From assembly GCA_963576565.1 (NCBI GenBank), contig OY755040.1:22882543-22946542 (forward strand): 64,000 bases of DNA. The letters run 5' to 3'. Source of the DNA: Aspidapion aeneum. Lineage: Eukaryota; Arthropoda; Insecta; Coleoptera; Brentidae. The notes beneath the pieces were generated by a model, which worked only from the letters and a program-made list of their open reading frames with translations, searched no databases and was not told where the DNA came from. Made by a program: the position numbers and the translations under genes. This document shows, piece by piece, positions 33,266-44,603 of this stretch (position 1 is its first letter; each line of letters opens with the position of its first letter).

Positions 33266-34740
33266 TTATCCAAGAACCCTGCCCTCCTTGAATATCTGTG
33301 CGAATAGCTCGCAACCAATAACTAGATCCACAGGTCTAGATTTGAAATAAGATGGGTCGGCAAGTTTAAGGTTTTCCAAGTGTTTCCACTGATTATCGTT
33401 CAAAGTGAATGTAGGCATATTGGAACATAGTTGTGGAACAACAATTGCTTCGAAATTAAGTAAAGGAGTGACTTGTCCTTGTGGCTTAATGTGACATTGA
33501 ACGAGCCCTTTGGAAGTAAAAGAAGACATCTGATTTAATCCGAATATTTCAGTGGTGTAACTTCGCCTAGGAAGATTAAGACGCTGAATACACTTTTCAC
33601 TGATGAATCCTGTCTGTGATCCAGAATCAAGCAGTGCCCTTACAGGTTGAAAATTTCCGCAACCGTCCATAACATCTATTATGGCGGTGCATAAAAGAAA
33701 GGTACCTGAAGGTCCTGAGGTATTTAATGACACATGAAGATTATTGACAGGTGGTGTGTGAATGACAGGACTAGTATCTTGGCTTCCAGACTTTTGATTA
33801 GTTTCTAAGATATGAGTTAAAGTGTTATGCCTTTTACTATTGCAAGTCCTGCATGAATATTTTGATTTGCACGTCTCTACCCCATGCAGGGGATGAAAAC
33901 ACGCTAGACATAATTTTTTCTGCTTGAAGAAAGATAGGCGATCGATAGGTGAGAGATCAAGAAATGTTTGACATTTCGAAAGCACGTGACCTTGATTACA
34001 CCGGAAACATTTTATTCCCGTACTTGAATTAGTTGAGGTGCCAGCCAGTCCTATAAAAGGCGAATTGGATGATTTATAGGTAGGCTTTTGCCCAAACTGA
34101 TTTTGCATAGAATTTAAATTTTGATAGGTAGGCTTTTGCCCAGACTGATTTTGCATAGAATTTGATTTTTGATAGATAGGCACCTTTTTGGGTGCTGTTG
34201 ATTGAGGAAGTGATTCCAAAACTTTACATCTTTTTTCTAGAAATTGAAAAAGTGACTGAAAAGTGGGAATTTCGGTATTAGTATTGGCGAGACTCATTTC
34301 GAAATTTGAACGCGTCGGAATATCCAATTTTTCTAACAAAATGAAAAAAATAATAAAGTCCCAACTGTCAACGTCAAAGCTAAGTGATTTTAAAATTTCT
34401 AGGGATTCAGAAAAGGTGTCAATTAAATTACGCAATTCTTTAGCTGACTCGTTTTTTAAGGTGGAGTTCATAATTGAGCTTAAAGCATCATTTGCGAGGT
34501 CTCGCTTGTTTTGATATCTATTGACTAATTTGTCGTAAGCAATTTTATAATTTTGATCAGATAAGCTAATCCCTGATATCAATTTTAAAGGCTCATCCTC
34601 GAGATATGAAAATAAATATTGAAGTTTTCGAACGTTACTTAGACTTTGATTTTGATCTATAATGTTATTAAAAAGATCGAAAAAGCTTGGCCATAATTTT
34701 TTATCACCTCGAAATATGGGAATACCTAACTCTTTGAGTT
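33266..34740 (-). pseudogene. BEL/Pao gag C-terminal part and aspartic protease
   Basis: The frame runs from the KLKELGIPIFRGD block (~34735), typical of BEL gag, through a coiled capsid-like region. A low-complexity stretch follows, with a ~20-residue repeat (KPTYQNLNSMQNQ... twice). Then come Cys/His clusters C-F-R-C-N-Q-G-H-V-L-S-K-C and C-L-A-C-F-H-P-L-H and C-R-T-C-N-S-K-R-H. The protease motif RALLDSGSQTGFI gives the catalytic DSG. It ends at an in-frame TAA at 33266. A one-base frame change near 34740 separates it from the upstream gag segment. Confidence 0.88.
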
Positions 34741-35079
34741 TTGAAGTTTCGTTTTGTCGAACATATGATCCCGAAAAGATGGGGCCTCAACCGGAAATAT
34801 TTTAGAGTAAACCCCCTTACACGCATAAAAATATTTACGAGCTTCTGAAAGGATCGCATCCTGCGTTTTAAACTCCTCGTCGTCCGCGTCGTGTATCAAC
34901 ATAATGACGTCATTATGTGCCAGCATGCATTTATCGAAGGTTTCATCCAAATCGGAATACCTCACTTGAAACTCGTTTCTCGCTTTTTCATCCTTTGCCG
35001 CGGTCTGTGAAAACACATAACACTCGGTGATCGCAGATAAAAAACCCTTGCGTTTTTGCACGGCTTTTTTGACAGACAT
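34726..35079 (-). pseudogene. BEL/Pao gag N-terminal part
   Basis: The most likely start is the Met of MSVKKAVQKRKG at 35079, 42 bases inside the longer frame that starts at 35121. The segment is charged and helical (SDLDETFDKCMLAH), as in BEL gag N termini, and runs out of frame in KTKLQNSKS just as the next frame opens with KLKELG. It lies ~400 bp from the 5' LTR, as expected. Confidence 0.75.
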
Positions 35080-35477
35080 GATTTTACCTTTGAAATGACG
35101 AAATTGTCGGTAAATATACAATTAACGCTAAATTAATGCTTCTGAAATAGAAAAATGACGAATTGTCGAAAATATGCACTAAATTATCGCAATTGATGAA
35201 AATTGTTTTAAATATCGAAATGATATGGTACACACCTAACACACTGAACGTTTGTTTTGTTTGTTTTGATTCCCTCCTGATTTTGTTTATACCACGCGGA
35301 GTAGACCCGTTACCATAGCAGCGGACCAAAAACAGGTACTGCGCCGACACCACTTTCTCTCGTTTCAATACGATGCGAAAAATTCAAGGCCGCCTTGTTT
35401 TCGGCGTGAAAATAATTATTAATACCGTCGTATGGATTTATTATTTTAAATAATTAATTCGGTCGAAGGAGCACTTA

Positions 35478-35950
35478 TGTTAGCCCGCGGTAGAAAAACG
35501 ATAACTGCAATGGACTGTAAATATTTTAATTAAATGAAGCGCGAACAAACATAAATATATTGATATGAATTACGAAATAATTAATAAGGTCCATAGGTTA
35601 ATTGTTGGAACCACACAACGGCAATCAGATACAAATGCACTCACCAGTTTGCAGCCAATTTCTCCACGTTCCAAGGGGCCCCTGAATGGATCTAATGATG
35701 TCACCACGTAGCTGAAGGGCTGAAGTTTCTAGTTCTATGCTTCAGTACACCAAAATCGAGCACTTTCAGGTGTAGAAATTTAAAATAGTTGGAGAACGAA
35801 ATTAACACGCCATTTTCTCGAGGCGGTCGACCAGGGATCTCCCTGGTTGTTGGTGCGCATGTCCAAAATGCGCAAATGCACTCTGTCCTTCATACAATTG
35901 TGTGGTTTTAAAAATATATAAACAACCGCGAAATTTAGCGGGAGCTAACA
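35478..35950 (-). repeat. BEL/Pao 5' LTR, uninterrupted
   Basis: 473 bp with TGTTAGC...GCTAACA ends, adjacent to the ATCCT duplication at 35951-35955. It shows the empty Polinton target (GGATCTCCCTGGTTGTTGG) at about 35835-35854. Confidence 0.92.
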
Positions 35951-35955
35951 ATCCT

Positions 35956-37273
35956 CGCAAGTTAATAATAAATTAAGTTTAGGTTATTCAGTTTTTCAAT
36001 AAATATTTGATTGTACATTTTTTTGCTTTTTTGCCCCACCCTGAGCGAGACCCAGACTACGCCGATGGGGAAGGATGATTGAGTTCTAATTGGAATCACA
36101 TTATTTATGTCTCTTGTTTTAATTAAGTCTATGTCTACCGCTATTTCTTTTTAAGATTTTGGCGGCATCTTTGAGTTGATTGATCGTTTCTCTAATGGTC
36201 AGTGTTTTGAAGTGTGGTCATTTTCTTTCTTCGCTTTACACATTTGGTTCCTTTTACATAATGCCAATTTGAAAAATTTCCACCATTATTTTTCTCTTTT
36301 CAATAAAATTCAGGAAAAATTGTATCCTGAATTTTGTTAACGGGAACACTTTAAATAAAGTATTACAGCTTTTTTGGTTTAACCCCGCATTAAGAGAACA
36401 TCTTCAATTTTAAGGTTAAAAGATTGTGTCAAAAAATCTTCTAAATTCAATTTTTCAGTTCATTCTTCTTCGTTCTGCATTATCAAAAAGATGACTATCT
36501 TTAAAACGCAGGCGTGTTTAAAATATTACCGTGACATGCTCTCCTAACGGGGCGTCATCAAGTTAACACAAATTTGGTGTTCCTCTTCACCAATAGATAA
36601 GGATCATTTGTTTTATTTTTTTATGCATTAGGAATTTTAGATTGGGGACCATTGGGCGTACATTTTGACCTGCTTTAAAATTTGAAGGAAATCCGAATTT
36701 GATATCTAACTGTGCCTTTTCAATCCACAGTTGCTGTCAATGTCAATTTGTGAGTACGATCGTGAATTTGTGCTATTTTGAGACTCTTCCACGCAATACC
36801 GGTACTACAGAAGGGTATGTGTGTAATTAACCCCCAACCACCCAGAACCCGAAAAAATGTAAGGTATAAAGGCTGGTAGCTACTATGGATAAGGTATATG
36901 CAAAAAAGATATATTTTTGTCGCCTTTATCAGATTGCGGAAAATAAGCGCTCAGGAAATATACACACACGAAAAAAGCGCATACGGAAAAAATCGCACGC
37001 GAAAAAAAGCGCAAGGGGTGATCTGTACATTTTACCTACCTACCTAAAAAAAAAACAGAGACTCTTTGACCATTGCGCAAATCTACTTTATAAAGCCACG
37101 TTGACATCATTAGAAACAACTTGTACATTTCCATAACTTCGATTTTTTAAGTGTTAAAAATTACAACGATCTGTTAATTAATTTACTAATAAATTTTATG
37201 GTGGACGGTCAAAACGAAGCCCAGATTCGGATTCGCGTCGAAGAACTTATAGATAGGTAGGTCTGATTAGATG
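35956..37273. other. No gene recognised; A-rich GCGC repeats near 36930-37020
   Basis: No domain-bearing frame. Around 36930-37020 short GCGCA blocks alternate with A-runs (AAAAAAGCGCATACGG and similar). A mirror-like set with T-runs lies at about 43130-43245, on the far side of the mariner element. Confidence 0.5.
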
Positions 37274-38711
37274 TACAGGGTGTCGCAAATTGGGCACTTT
37301 TAGGGGGTTTAAGGTACTTCTAGGGGAGACAGAGAAAAACTGACCACGCATTGCGAGGCTCAAATTTCAAGAGAAGACTTAGTAAAAACCATATTTTGAA
37401 ATATCGTCCCGTCTTTGAGCTACGGGGGCTTTTTGAAAAGTCTGCATTTTGGAAGGGGGTCTATAACTTCGTTATTGGTGGAAATTTTGATTTGGAGTAA
37501 ATTGCAATTTTATAGACTTTGTCACGAGGCATCCACCCGCTAAATTAAATTTTAACTGTCACTTTTAGTTTTTGAGATATGACATAAAGTTACATTTTTT
37601 CTTATGGAATGGCCTATATTTTAATTAATTTTCGAATTTGTCATTGAATTCATTTCAAAATGATGTATCATATGTCATAGTTTGATTGAGCGGTTTCGGA
37701 GATATTCAGCTTTTTCACTTATTTCTAGTGCGCTATGATTTTCTGCTGAAGCAGGTCAAGGCACTCCAGTATTTTTATTATTTTACACAGTCAAAAATTA
37801 TAATTCAGTTGACGGCCTTCAAAGCCTAGTTATAAAAAGAAACAAAAATTACAGACTCAATAGAAATTCGATATTATTAAAAATTTTCAATAATCATTGC
37901 GTCATAGATCAACAGAAACAATAACCAACCTACTATATACCTATAGTAACTTAAGCTAATACTAATTATCCTTTATAAATACCAATTTTTATATCATATT
38001 CATACTATTTTACAACCTATGTTCAAAACGGCGCCCGTTTTGCCTCAAGCACAGACGGCATCGCTTTTCAAATCTTGACGTATAAACAGAAATCACACAA
38101 GGTGATGTCTGGAGACATTGCTGACCATGGTATTGAGCCTCTTAATCCAATCCACTGGTTGTGAAAGGTATTATTCATTGACTTCTATACCCTACGGGTA
38201 GACCCGGCATGGGCCAAAATTGCCATTATATCAAGCTTTTATCGCAATTGACCAAATACAAGTAAGAATTTAATGAGCAAAATAGGGATGAAAATAGAAT
38301 TTCGGTTTGGTGAGTCCGGAAACATGCAACCTCGCAAAAATATTCTATTTGCTTGTCTTGGATAAAAAAGGGCAGAGGCGGCGCAAAATAAAAATTTTGA
38401 ATTCCACTAGAATTTTTTTAACAACAATTTTCTGTTTGAATAATAAATAATTCATGAATACTTACTTGTGTGTGTTTACAAAATTCTCTTCAGTAAAAAA
38501 AAAAGAGTAAAAAGAATTTCTAAGCATGCTAAGTGCAGTGGATGTATTAAAATTATTGTTTTCATCTTAGAACTTTACAAATGTTGTACCTTCCAGGTAA
38601 AATATTTTCTTTCTTTGAACAAGGGTCTTCTTCAACTCTTCTTTTCTTGGGTGGACTACAAGTTATGCTCGAGTCAGATGAAATTTCGGAACTAAAAATT
38701 TCAATTCGGAA

Positions 38712-39148
38712 TGGGACAACCGGGCGCCGGGCCAACTCGGCGCCGCCAACAGGGCGCCACGCCGGGCCTAATGGGCGCCGGGCCAACTCAGCGCCGGACT
38801 ATTTTTTTTTCGATAAAATGTGCAGATAAAAACAAAATAAATATGTTATTTATACAAAACTTTCAACATCTATTAAGTCGAGTGTTGAAATTTGGTAGGT
38901 GTAGTGTTCTGCGACTTGAAACACCGCCAAGTTCCATATTCGATACATATCGATGCATAAATAAGAAAGTCCGCCATTTTGGATGCGCCATTTTAATTTT
39001 TTTAAGTTTGTTTTTCATCTGCACATTTTATCAAGAAAAAATATTTTAGTCCGGCGCCCAGTTGGCTCGGCGTCAAGTTGGCCCGGCGCCCAGTTGGCCT
39101 GCCGCCCAGTTGGTGGCGCCGAGTTGGCGGCGCCCAGTTGTCCTAGAC
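38712..39148. mobile_element. TIR element with GC-rich subterminal repeats
   Basis: Left arm 38712-38835 and right arm 39018-39148 are inverted relatives: GGGCGCCGGGCCAACTC-type units and the shared block CGATAAAATGTGCAGAT/ATCTGCACATTTTATC. The units vary on GGCGCC(G/C)AGTTGGC and repeat four or five times per arm, in strong contrast to the AT-rich surroundings. No transposase. Confidence 0.65.
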
Positions 39149-39810
39149 TGCAACACTTTTCAGGGGTCTGGTACGTTTTACCACCTTTCTTAAAACTACG
39201 AAGTTTTTTGAAAAATGATAATTTTAGACCATTTTATAGTGATTTCTAAAAAAAAAATTGCGGACTATCGTTGATTTTGTTAAAAAAATTGAAATTGAAA
39301 CATTCTTAAAACCCCATTAAAACCCATACAAATTGCTACAAAAGAAGCATTTTCTCATTTCAAACTGAAACAAAACGGTCCCTGACGTCTATCAGCTGTC
39401 AACAAAAACTTGAAATAACTAAGGTCACTGATCGAAATCGGGTCAGTTTTTTTGGCCCTTTTATGAAAATGCACAATTTTTAAAAAAGCATGAAATTCAA
39501 AACAAAATCAAGAAAATTATGATTCCTACATTTTTACAAATAAAAATTAGTTTAATTGAACATTATATCAATTTTTATTCCTTAAAACACTAAAAATTAA
39601 TAATTATTTACTTTTTTAAAATTTATCGAAGGTCTAACTGAACAAAAGCAAACTGAACCCATCCGTATCGAAATGAACCAAATCAAACCGAATCTAACGG
39701 TTCGGTTTGGTTCGGTTCGATTTGCTTAAACTGAACCGAACCTAACCGAATATAGCTAAACCTAACCTAAACAATCCTAGCGGAACCTAACCGAACATAC
39801 TCAAACTGAA

Positions 39811-40090
39811 CCAACCTAACCCAACCTAACCCAACCTAACCCAACCTAACCCAACCCAACCTAACCCAACCTAACCCAACCTAACCCAACCTAACCCAAC
39901 CTAACCCAACCTAACCCAACCTAACCCAACCTAACCCAACCTAACCCAACCCAACCCAACCCAACCTAACCCAACCTAACCCAACCTAACCCAACCTAAC
40001 CCAACCTAACCCAACCTAACCCAACCTAACCCAACCTAACCCAACCTAACCCAACCTAACCCAACCTAACCCAACCTAACCAAACCTAAC
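39811..40090. repeat. Telomere-like 10-bp tandem array (CCTAACCCAA)n
   Basis: About 27 units of CCAACCTAAC, i.e. TTAGGTTGGG on the other strand, with a few CCAACCC variants that shift phase. It combines the insect telomere unit TTAGG with TTGGG. Upstream (39650-39800) is a degenerate zone of AACCGAAC/GGTTCGGTT repeats. Confidence 0.9.
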
Positions 40091-41359
40091 CTACCTATTG
40101 TTAATAAATATAGTAAAAGTTGTTAGGTTTATGTCCAGGGGGTAACCATTGTCCATAATCGTCGGAAATCGAGTTAGGATTAGTGTATGCGACCATAAAC
40201 ATTGAGTGGCGAGTGAGTGTTTGGTCTTCAATTTTTTTAGGGAAATTTTTCAAAATCTTTTTTTGCGCACCCTAATAAACCGTAATCTGGTCACCCTAAT
40301 CCATCGCAATCAAAGAAAATGGGTAATCGAAGTGTCACAAATTTTTTGTTGGTTTCTATTCTTCTTTTATATTATGTAGGACAAAATTATTAATTAAACT
40401 AAGTGACCTTATTAAGTAAGACAGCATGATAGTCAAATGACATTAGAAGGACATAAACATATGATACCGGCCTGTAGACCGGTCGCAGTGGTCATATAAT
40501 AATAAATATATACTTTCGCGATGAAAGACCAAAATTTAACTTAAAATTACTGTAAAGTCCGCAAAAAACATTAAATTTATCGAAATTTATAAAAACATAG
40601 ATCAGTGTGTGTAACAATTCATCAAGATGTATGAAACTCGACCGTGACATGTCAATAGTTTGGTTCGAAAAAACAAAAACAACTGGATAAAAATCGGTAT
40701 GTAAGCATTTAAAAAGAAATCATTTTTAAGAAAATCAAATACTTTTTGTTAATTTTCATGCAATGCAAAAAAAAGTGCGGGGAAGTGACACTTTCTGAAT
40801 CAAAATGTGTGAGGGTAAAATCGCACGGTCGCAGAAAAAACTATCTATCGTGACGCTACTGAACTTTCTCGTGTTTTAGGAAAAACTATCCGTCAAGACG
40901 ACTTACCCATGAAATGTTGTTTTTTTATGGATTTTTTTTCTTCTTTTGCACAAAAAACAATTTTGGACCATGTTTAAACTCAAATAGTTACTTACTTACT
41001 TGTTTTTAAACGTTTTAAGATTTCTTTTTGTAATATTCCCGCACAAAATTCAAAAAAAATCATTTCCGTACTTAGACAACATTGTCTATCAGTTTTCCCT
41101 GTATACACGGACTAACAGGTAGAATCACTCAAAATACGGCAGGTGGATTAAAGGTAGCCAGCTGCTTTTCTGTCGCACTTATGCCGTCAGTGTGAAAGAG
41201 ATAAAAGTACCCTTATATTATCTAGGGTATTATTAGCATGCAAAATCACCCTATCTTTGTCCGTTTCACATGTTCAATAATGTCTATCTCTGTTTTTATT
41301 GTAAAAGAAATACCCGACCATAGGAACCAAATTGGATAGGGTCAATAAAAAATGCCTTG

Positions 41360-41567
41360 TCTTTCCGTCTCTAACGCCCTTTTAGGGCGTTATACAACTC
41401 AATGGTATTATTCAAATAATTGGTAATAATTCCAGCCGTATGCGGTGGTGCGCCATCTTGTTGGAAGTAGCACTGCATATTCTCTACTAGCGACAAGTTT
41501 TCGATATATGGCTCAACCACATCTTGTAAAATGTTTTCTAAATACCGCTCTTGATTTAAATTTTCAT

Positions 41568-41598
<31 letters not shown>

Positions 41599-42060
41599 GC
41601 CAACTATACGTCCTCGATGAACTCCAGCCCAAACATGCCATAGCGACCCTGGTTGACAAATTCCACTGTTTTGTAGGGATTTTGTTGGGCCGAAGTGTAG
41701 CTGTTATATCTATTAAATATACCGTTCCTTGTGACTCTTGCCTCATCTGTGAACATCACATCAATGGGAAAGTTTAAATCTTCCTCGCATTTGTCAATAG
41801 ACCAATAGAAAAGTTGATTCTAGGCTGGTAGTCCCGGTGATAAAGCTTATGAACCTTTCTTGTGCGATAAAGCTTATAATTATTCCGTTTAATTGTTCAG
41901 TGGATTGAAGTTCTCGGTATGCCTGTGGCAGCTTCTAATTGTCTCAATGATCGCGAATTATTTTGTTCTCAACTCACCAATAATGCCTATCTCCTCTACC
42001 TCACGGTCCCTCCTAACATCATATATTTTGGCCCGCGGTTTTGAAAAAGAGCCATACTGA
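41360..42060 (-). pseudogene. Mariner/Tc1-superfamily DDE transposase remnant
   Basis: Minus-strand pieces, in order: a basic-residue block near 42050-41960, FPIDVMFTDEARVTRNGIFN with a catalytic Asp near 41770, EFVNQGRYGMFG near 41660, then after a microsatellite NMQCYFQQDGAPPHTAG with the next Asp near 41450. The FTDE and YFQQDGAPPH motifs are typical of insect IS630/Tc1/mariner transposases. The third catalytic acidic residue and C terminus are missing, and an (AT)n tract (41567-41594) interrupts it. It would have cut and joined the element ends. Confidence 0.8.
41567..41594. repeat. (AT)n microsatellite
   Basis: About 14 AT units inside the transposase remnant. Confidence 0.9.
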
Positions 42061-43389
42061 ACAAGATTCCTTTTCAACTTTGTCTTCGTTCGGGGTACCC
42101 AAATACCTTAAAGCCGTATTTGGGGATACCTTTGAAGATATAAGTTTCCAGCGTCCTGTCGATTATCATTACTTTCCCAGTAACATTTTAGCATGTCATA
42201 CTTTTCATCGTTTTGATACATATTTAAAAATAAAATTAAAAGCGCTTTTGTGCAAAATAATTTCATATCAAAGCGTAATGTCAAATTATTTAAACAATTG
42301 AAAACAATGACAAAACGCCAAGACGCAAGGCCAACTTGATTTGCATAGTATAAGACAACAAAACTATAGGAGCATTGAAGTAGGATTTGACCGCAAGGCT
42401 TTCATGTCAATGGCGCATGACGTCATTCAACGCACACTAGACAAAAATGAAAAACTTTAATTATCTCCGAAACCACTCAATCAAACTATAACATATGATA
42501 CATCATTTTGAAAACAATTCAATGACGAATTCGAAAACTAATTAAAATATAGGCCATTCCATAAGAAAAAATGCAACTTTATAACATATCTCAAAAACTA
42601 AAAGTGACAGTTAAAATTTAATTTAGCGCGTGGATTCCTCGTGACAAAGTCTACAAAATTGCAATTTACTCTAAATCAAAATTTCGACTAATAACGAAGT
42701 TATAGACCCCCTTCCAAAATGCAGACTTTTCAAAAAGCCCCCGTAGCTCAAAGACGAGACGATATTTCAAAATACGGTTTTCACTATAAGCCTTCTCTTG
42801 AAATTTGAGCCTCGCAATGCGTGGTCAGTTTTTCTCTGTCTACCCTAGAAGTACCTTAAACCCCCTAAAAGTGCCCAATTTGGGACACCCTGTACACACC
42901 ACTTTTTTCTTTTGTGTGCTTATGTAAGTTTTTAGGGATTTTCAAAAAGTTTTATTAAACTTTTTTTAAATTTTTTCTTTGAAATTTTAAAATTTTATGA
43001 ATTTTTTAAAATATGTGGCTAATTTTAAAATTGTTAAATAACGTAGTTAGTATTTTACAGTTAGTCAAAAAATTTTCATTGCATGATTTTTCATTTAGTC
43101 AAAAACTTCTCATGGTATGATTTCTCTGTGCGCTGTTTTACTATGTGCGTTTTTTTCCGTGTGCGCTTTTTTAATGTGCGTTATTTTTGCATGCGCTTTT
43201 TTGACGTGTACGCACTTTTTTGTGCGCTTTTTCCTTGGGCCCTTATTTACAGTCACCGATGGAGAGAGGAGTTTGGAGGGGACGAACCCTGAGACCCCCC
43301 CTGGGTGCGCCCATGTAAGTACATATATAAATTTGCGTAAATGCGGTGCGTTCTTATTATATATTATAAATTCGGAAATACAAAAAAAA

Positions 43390-43741
43390 ATGGAAAGTGC
43401 CGAAATGGATGCAATAAGAAGATCAATGAGAATATCTAGATTAGATCACATAAGAAATGAGATCATAAAAGAAAGAATGGGAATCGATGGAAGCATAACG
43501 GATGACATCACTAAAAGGCAACTGATATGGTACGGCCATGTACAACGGATGAACGACGAAAGATTACCAAAACAGGTCCTAGAATGGTAACCAGTATGGC
43601 GCAGAAAAAGAGGACGTCCTAAACTAGAATGGCAACAGTCAATCCAAAGATCAATGAGTCAAAAGAATCTGACAGAAGATGATTGTCCGGATCGAAGGAG
43701 GTGGAGAATAGGCGTCGGACAACGTAGAAAAACGTTCTAAA
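43390..43741 (+). pseudogene. LINE ORF2 C-terminal fragment
   Basis: The frame contains RISRLDHIRNEIIKERMG, QLIWYGHVQRM then ERLPKQVLEW, a stop, and then RRKRGRPKLEW and RRRWRIGVGQRRKTF. The WYGHV.RM..ERLPK...W order with a GRP..W tail marks the C-terminal part of RTE/Jockey-type LINE proteins in insects. No RT palm remains: a strongly 5'-truncated, one-stop copy. The upstream frame from 43117 is T/GCGC-repeat translation and not part of it. Confidence 0.75.
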
Positions 43742-44387
43742 CCGACATAGTAGTAGTAAATTCGGATTATCCGAGTACCTATTTGGTTATCTGAGGAGGG
43801 TGCACAACCGCCTTACCACATAACCGGGGTTCTACTATAGGTATTTTGCAAAACAGTATATTATTTAAACGTTCCTGTTCCTTCAGGTATTGTGTCTTTA
43901 AAAATTATAATCTCTTGAGACTCTTCTTTAATAAATTTGTGCAATTTTATCAGTAAAGTGTATTAAGCGGGCCTTACACCTACACGTAAACACGCTGCTT
44001 TTGTCAAATAATTAACAAAAAAACAGAATGCTATCTATTTGAAAAAACTATTGAAAACCAGACTAAGCGATATTACACACTTTAAAAATAGGAAATTAGT
44101 TATTTAAACAACAATTTATGAAAACGACTTTTTTCACGCAAGCGAGACTTTGTTAAACAGAGCAAGAGGCGAGGTTCACAAGTCGTACAAGTTGTGAAGA
44201 AAGGTTTACAAACGAGTTCTTTACAATGGGTTTTCCACGTGTTTGGTGATTCGTCGTTTACAACTGCAATATACGAGGTATTGTACTACTACTTTCCTCT
44301 ACTAGTTTGGCTTACGCAGTGGTTTGAAGCTGATTGTGCATAGCTCATTTGTCGGAATTATGACAAACGAAAAAATTGACCAACATA
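43742..44387. other. No recognisable feature
   Basis: AT-rich, no coding signature, between two LINE copies. Confidence 0.5.
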
Positions 44388-44603
44388 TAATTTTTTTTTA
44401 TTTTTTTATTTGTCAAACACACTGTGTTTTTTTTTATTACAATCTAGTCAGTAAGACTAATTAGCAATTTTGTTTTAACTTAATTTACTAGAAAAGTCAG
44501 ATTTAAACTTAGGGTTCACTCAACAGTTCTCCCCGCTTTGTTTAGTCTGTAACTCACAATTGTGTTGTGTTTATAGCATTATTTTGTTTTATGTGTAATT
44601 CAC

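Larger units (their letters stand above)
12410..35950 (-). mobile_element. BEL/Pao LTR retrotransposon, 3' LTR split by a Polinton
   Basis: The element is bounded by 5-bp direct repeats ATCCT (12405-12409 and 35951-35955) and by LTRs that begin TGTTAGC and end GCTAACA. Order on the minus strand is 5' LTR, gag, protease, reverse transcriptase, RNase H, integrase, 3' LTR, which with the HHCC-DDE integrase after RNase H and DSGS protease places it in BEL/Pao. Without the nested 16,719-bp Polinton and its 6-bp duplication it is about 6.8 kb, a usual length. Several frame breaks and stops make the coding region inactive as read. No TGG-type primer binding site is obvious just inside the 5' LTR. 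Confidence 0.92.
37276..42892 (-). mobile_element. Mariner-superfamily element, ~450-bp inverted ends, TA target
   Basis: TA at 37274-37275 and 42893-42894 flanks tips CAGGGTGTCGCAAATTGGGC and CAGGGTGTCCCAAATTGGGC. The arms (about 37276-37728 and 42423-42892) match inverted throughout at high but imperfect identity. A broken DDE transposase lies inside near the right arm on the minus strand. The left interior is filled by unrelated repeats: a GC-rich TIR element and a telomere-like array. Total 5.6 kb includes those insertions. Confidence 0.75.

Noticed and set aside
43083..43300. Hydrophobic Cys/Phe/Leu-rich frames upstream of the LINE fragment
   Set aside because: Arise from T-runs alternating with GTGCGC words. 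No family resemblance.
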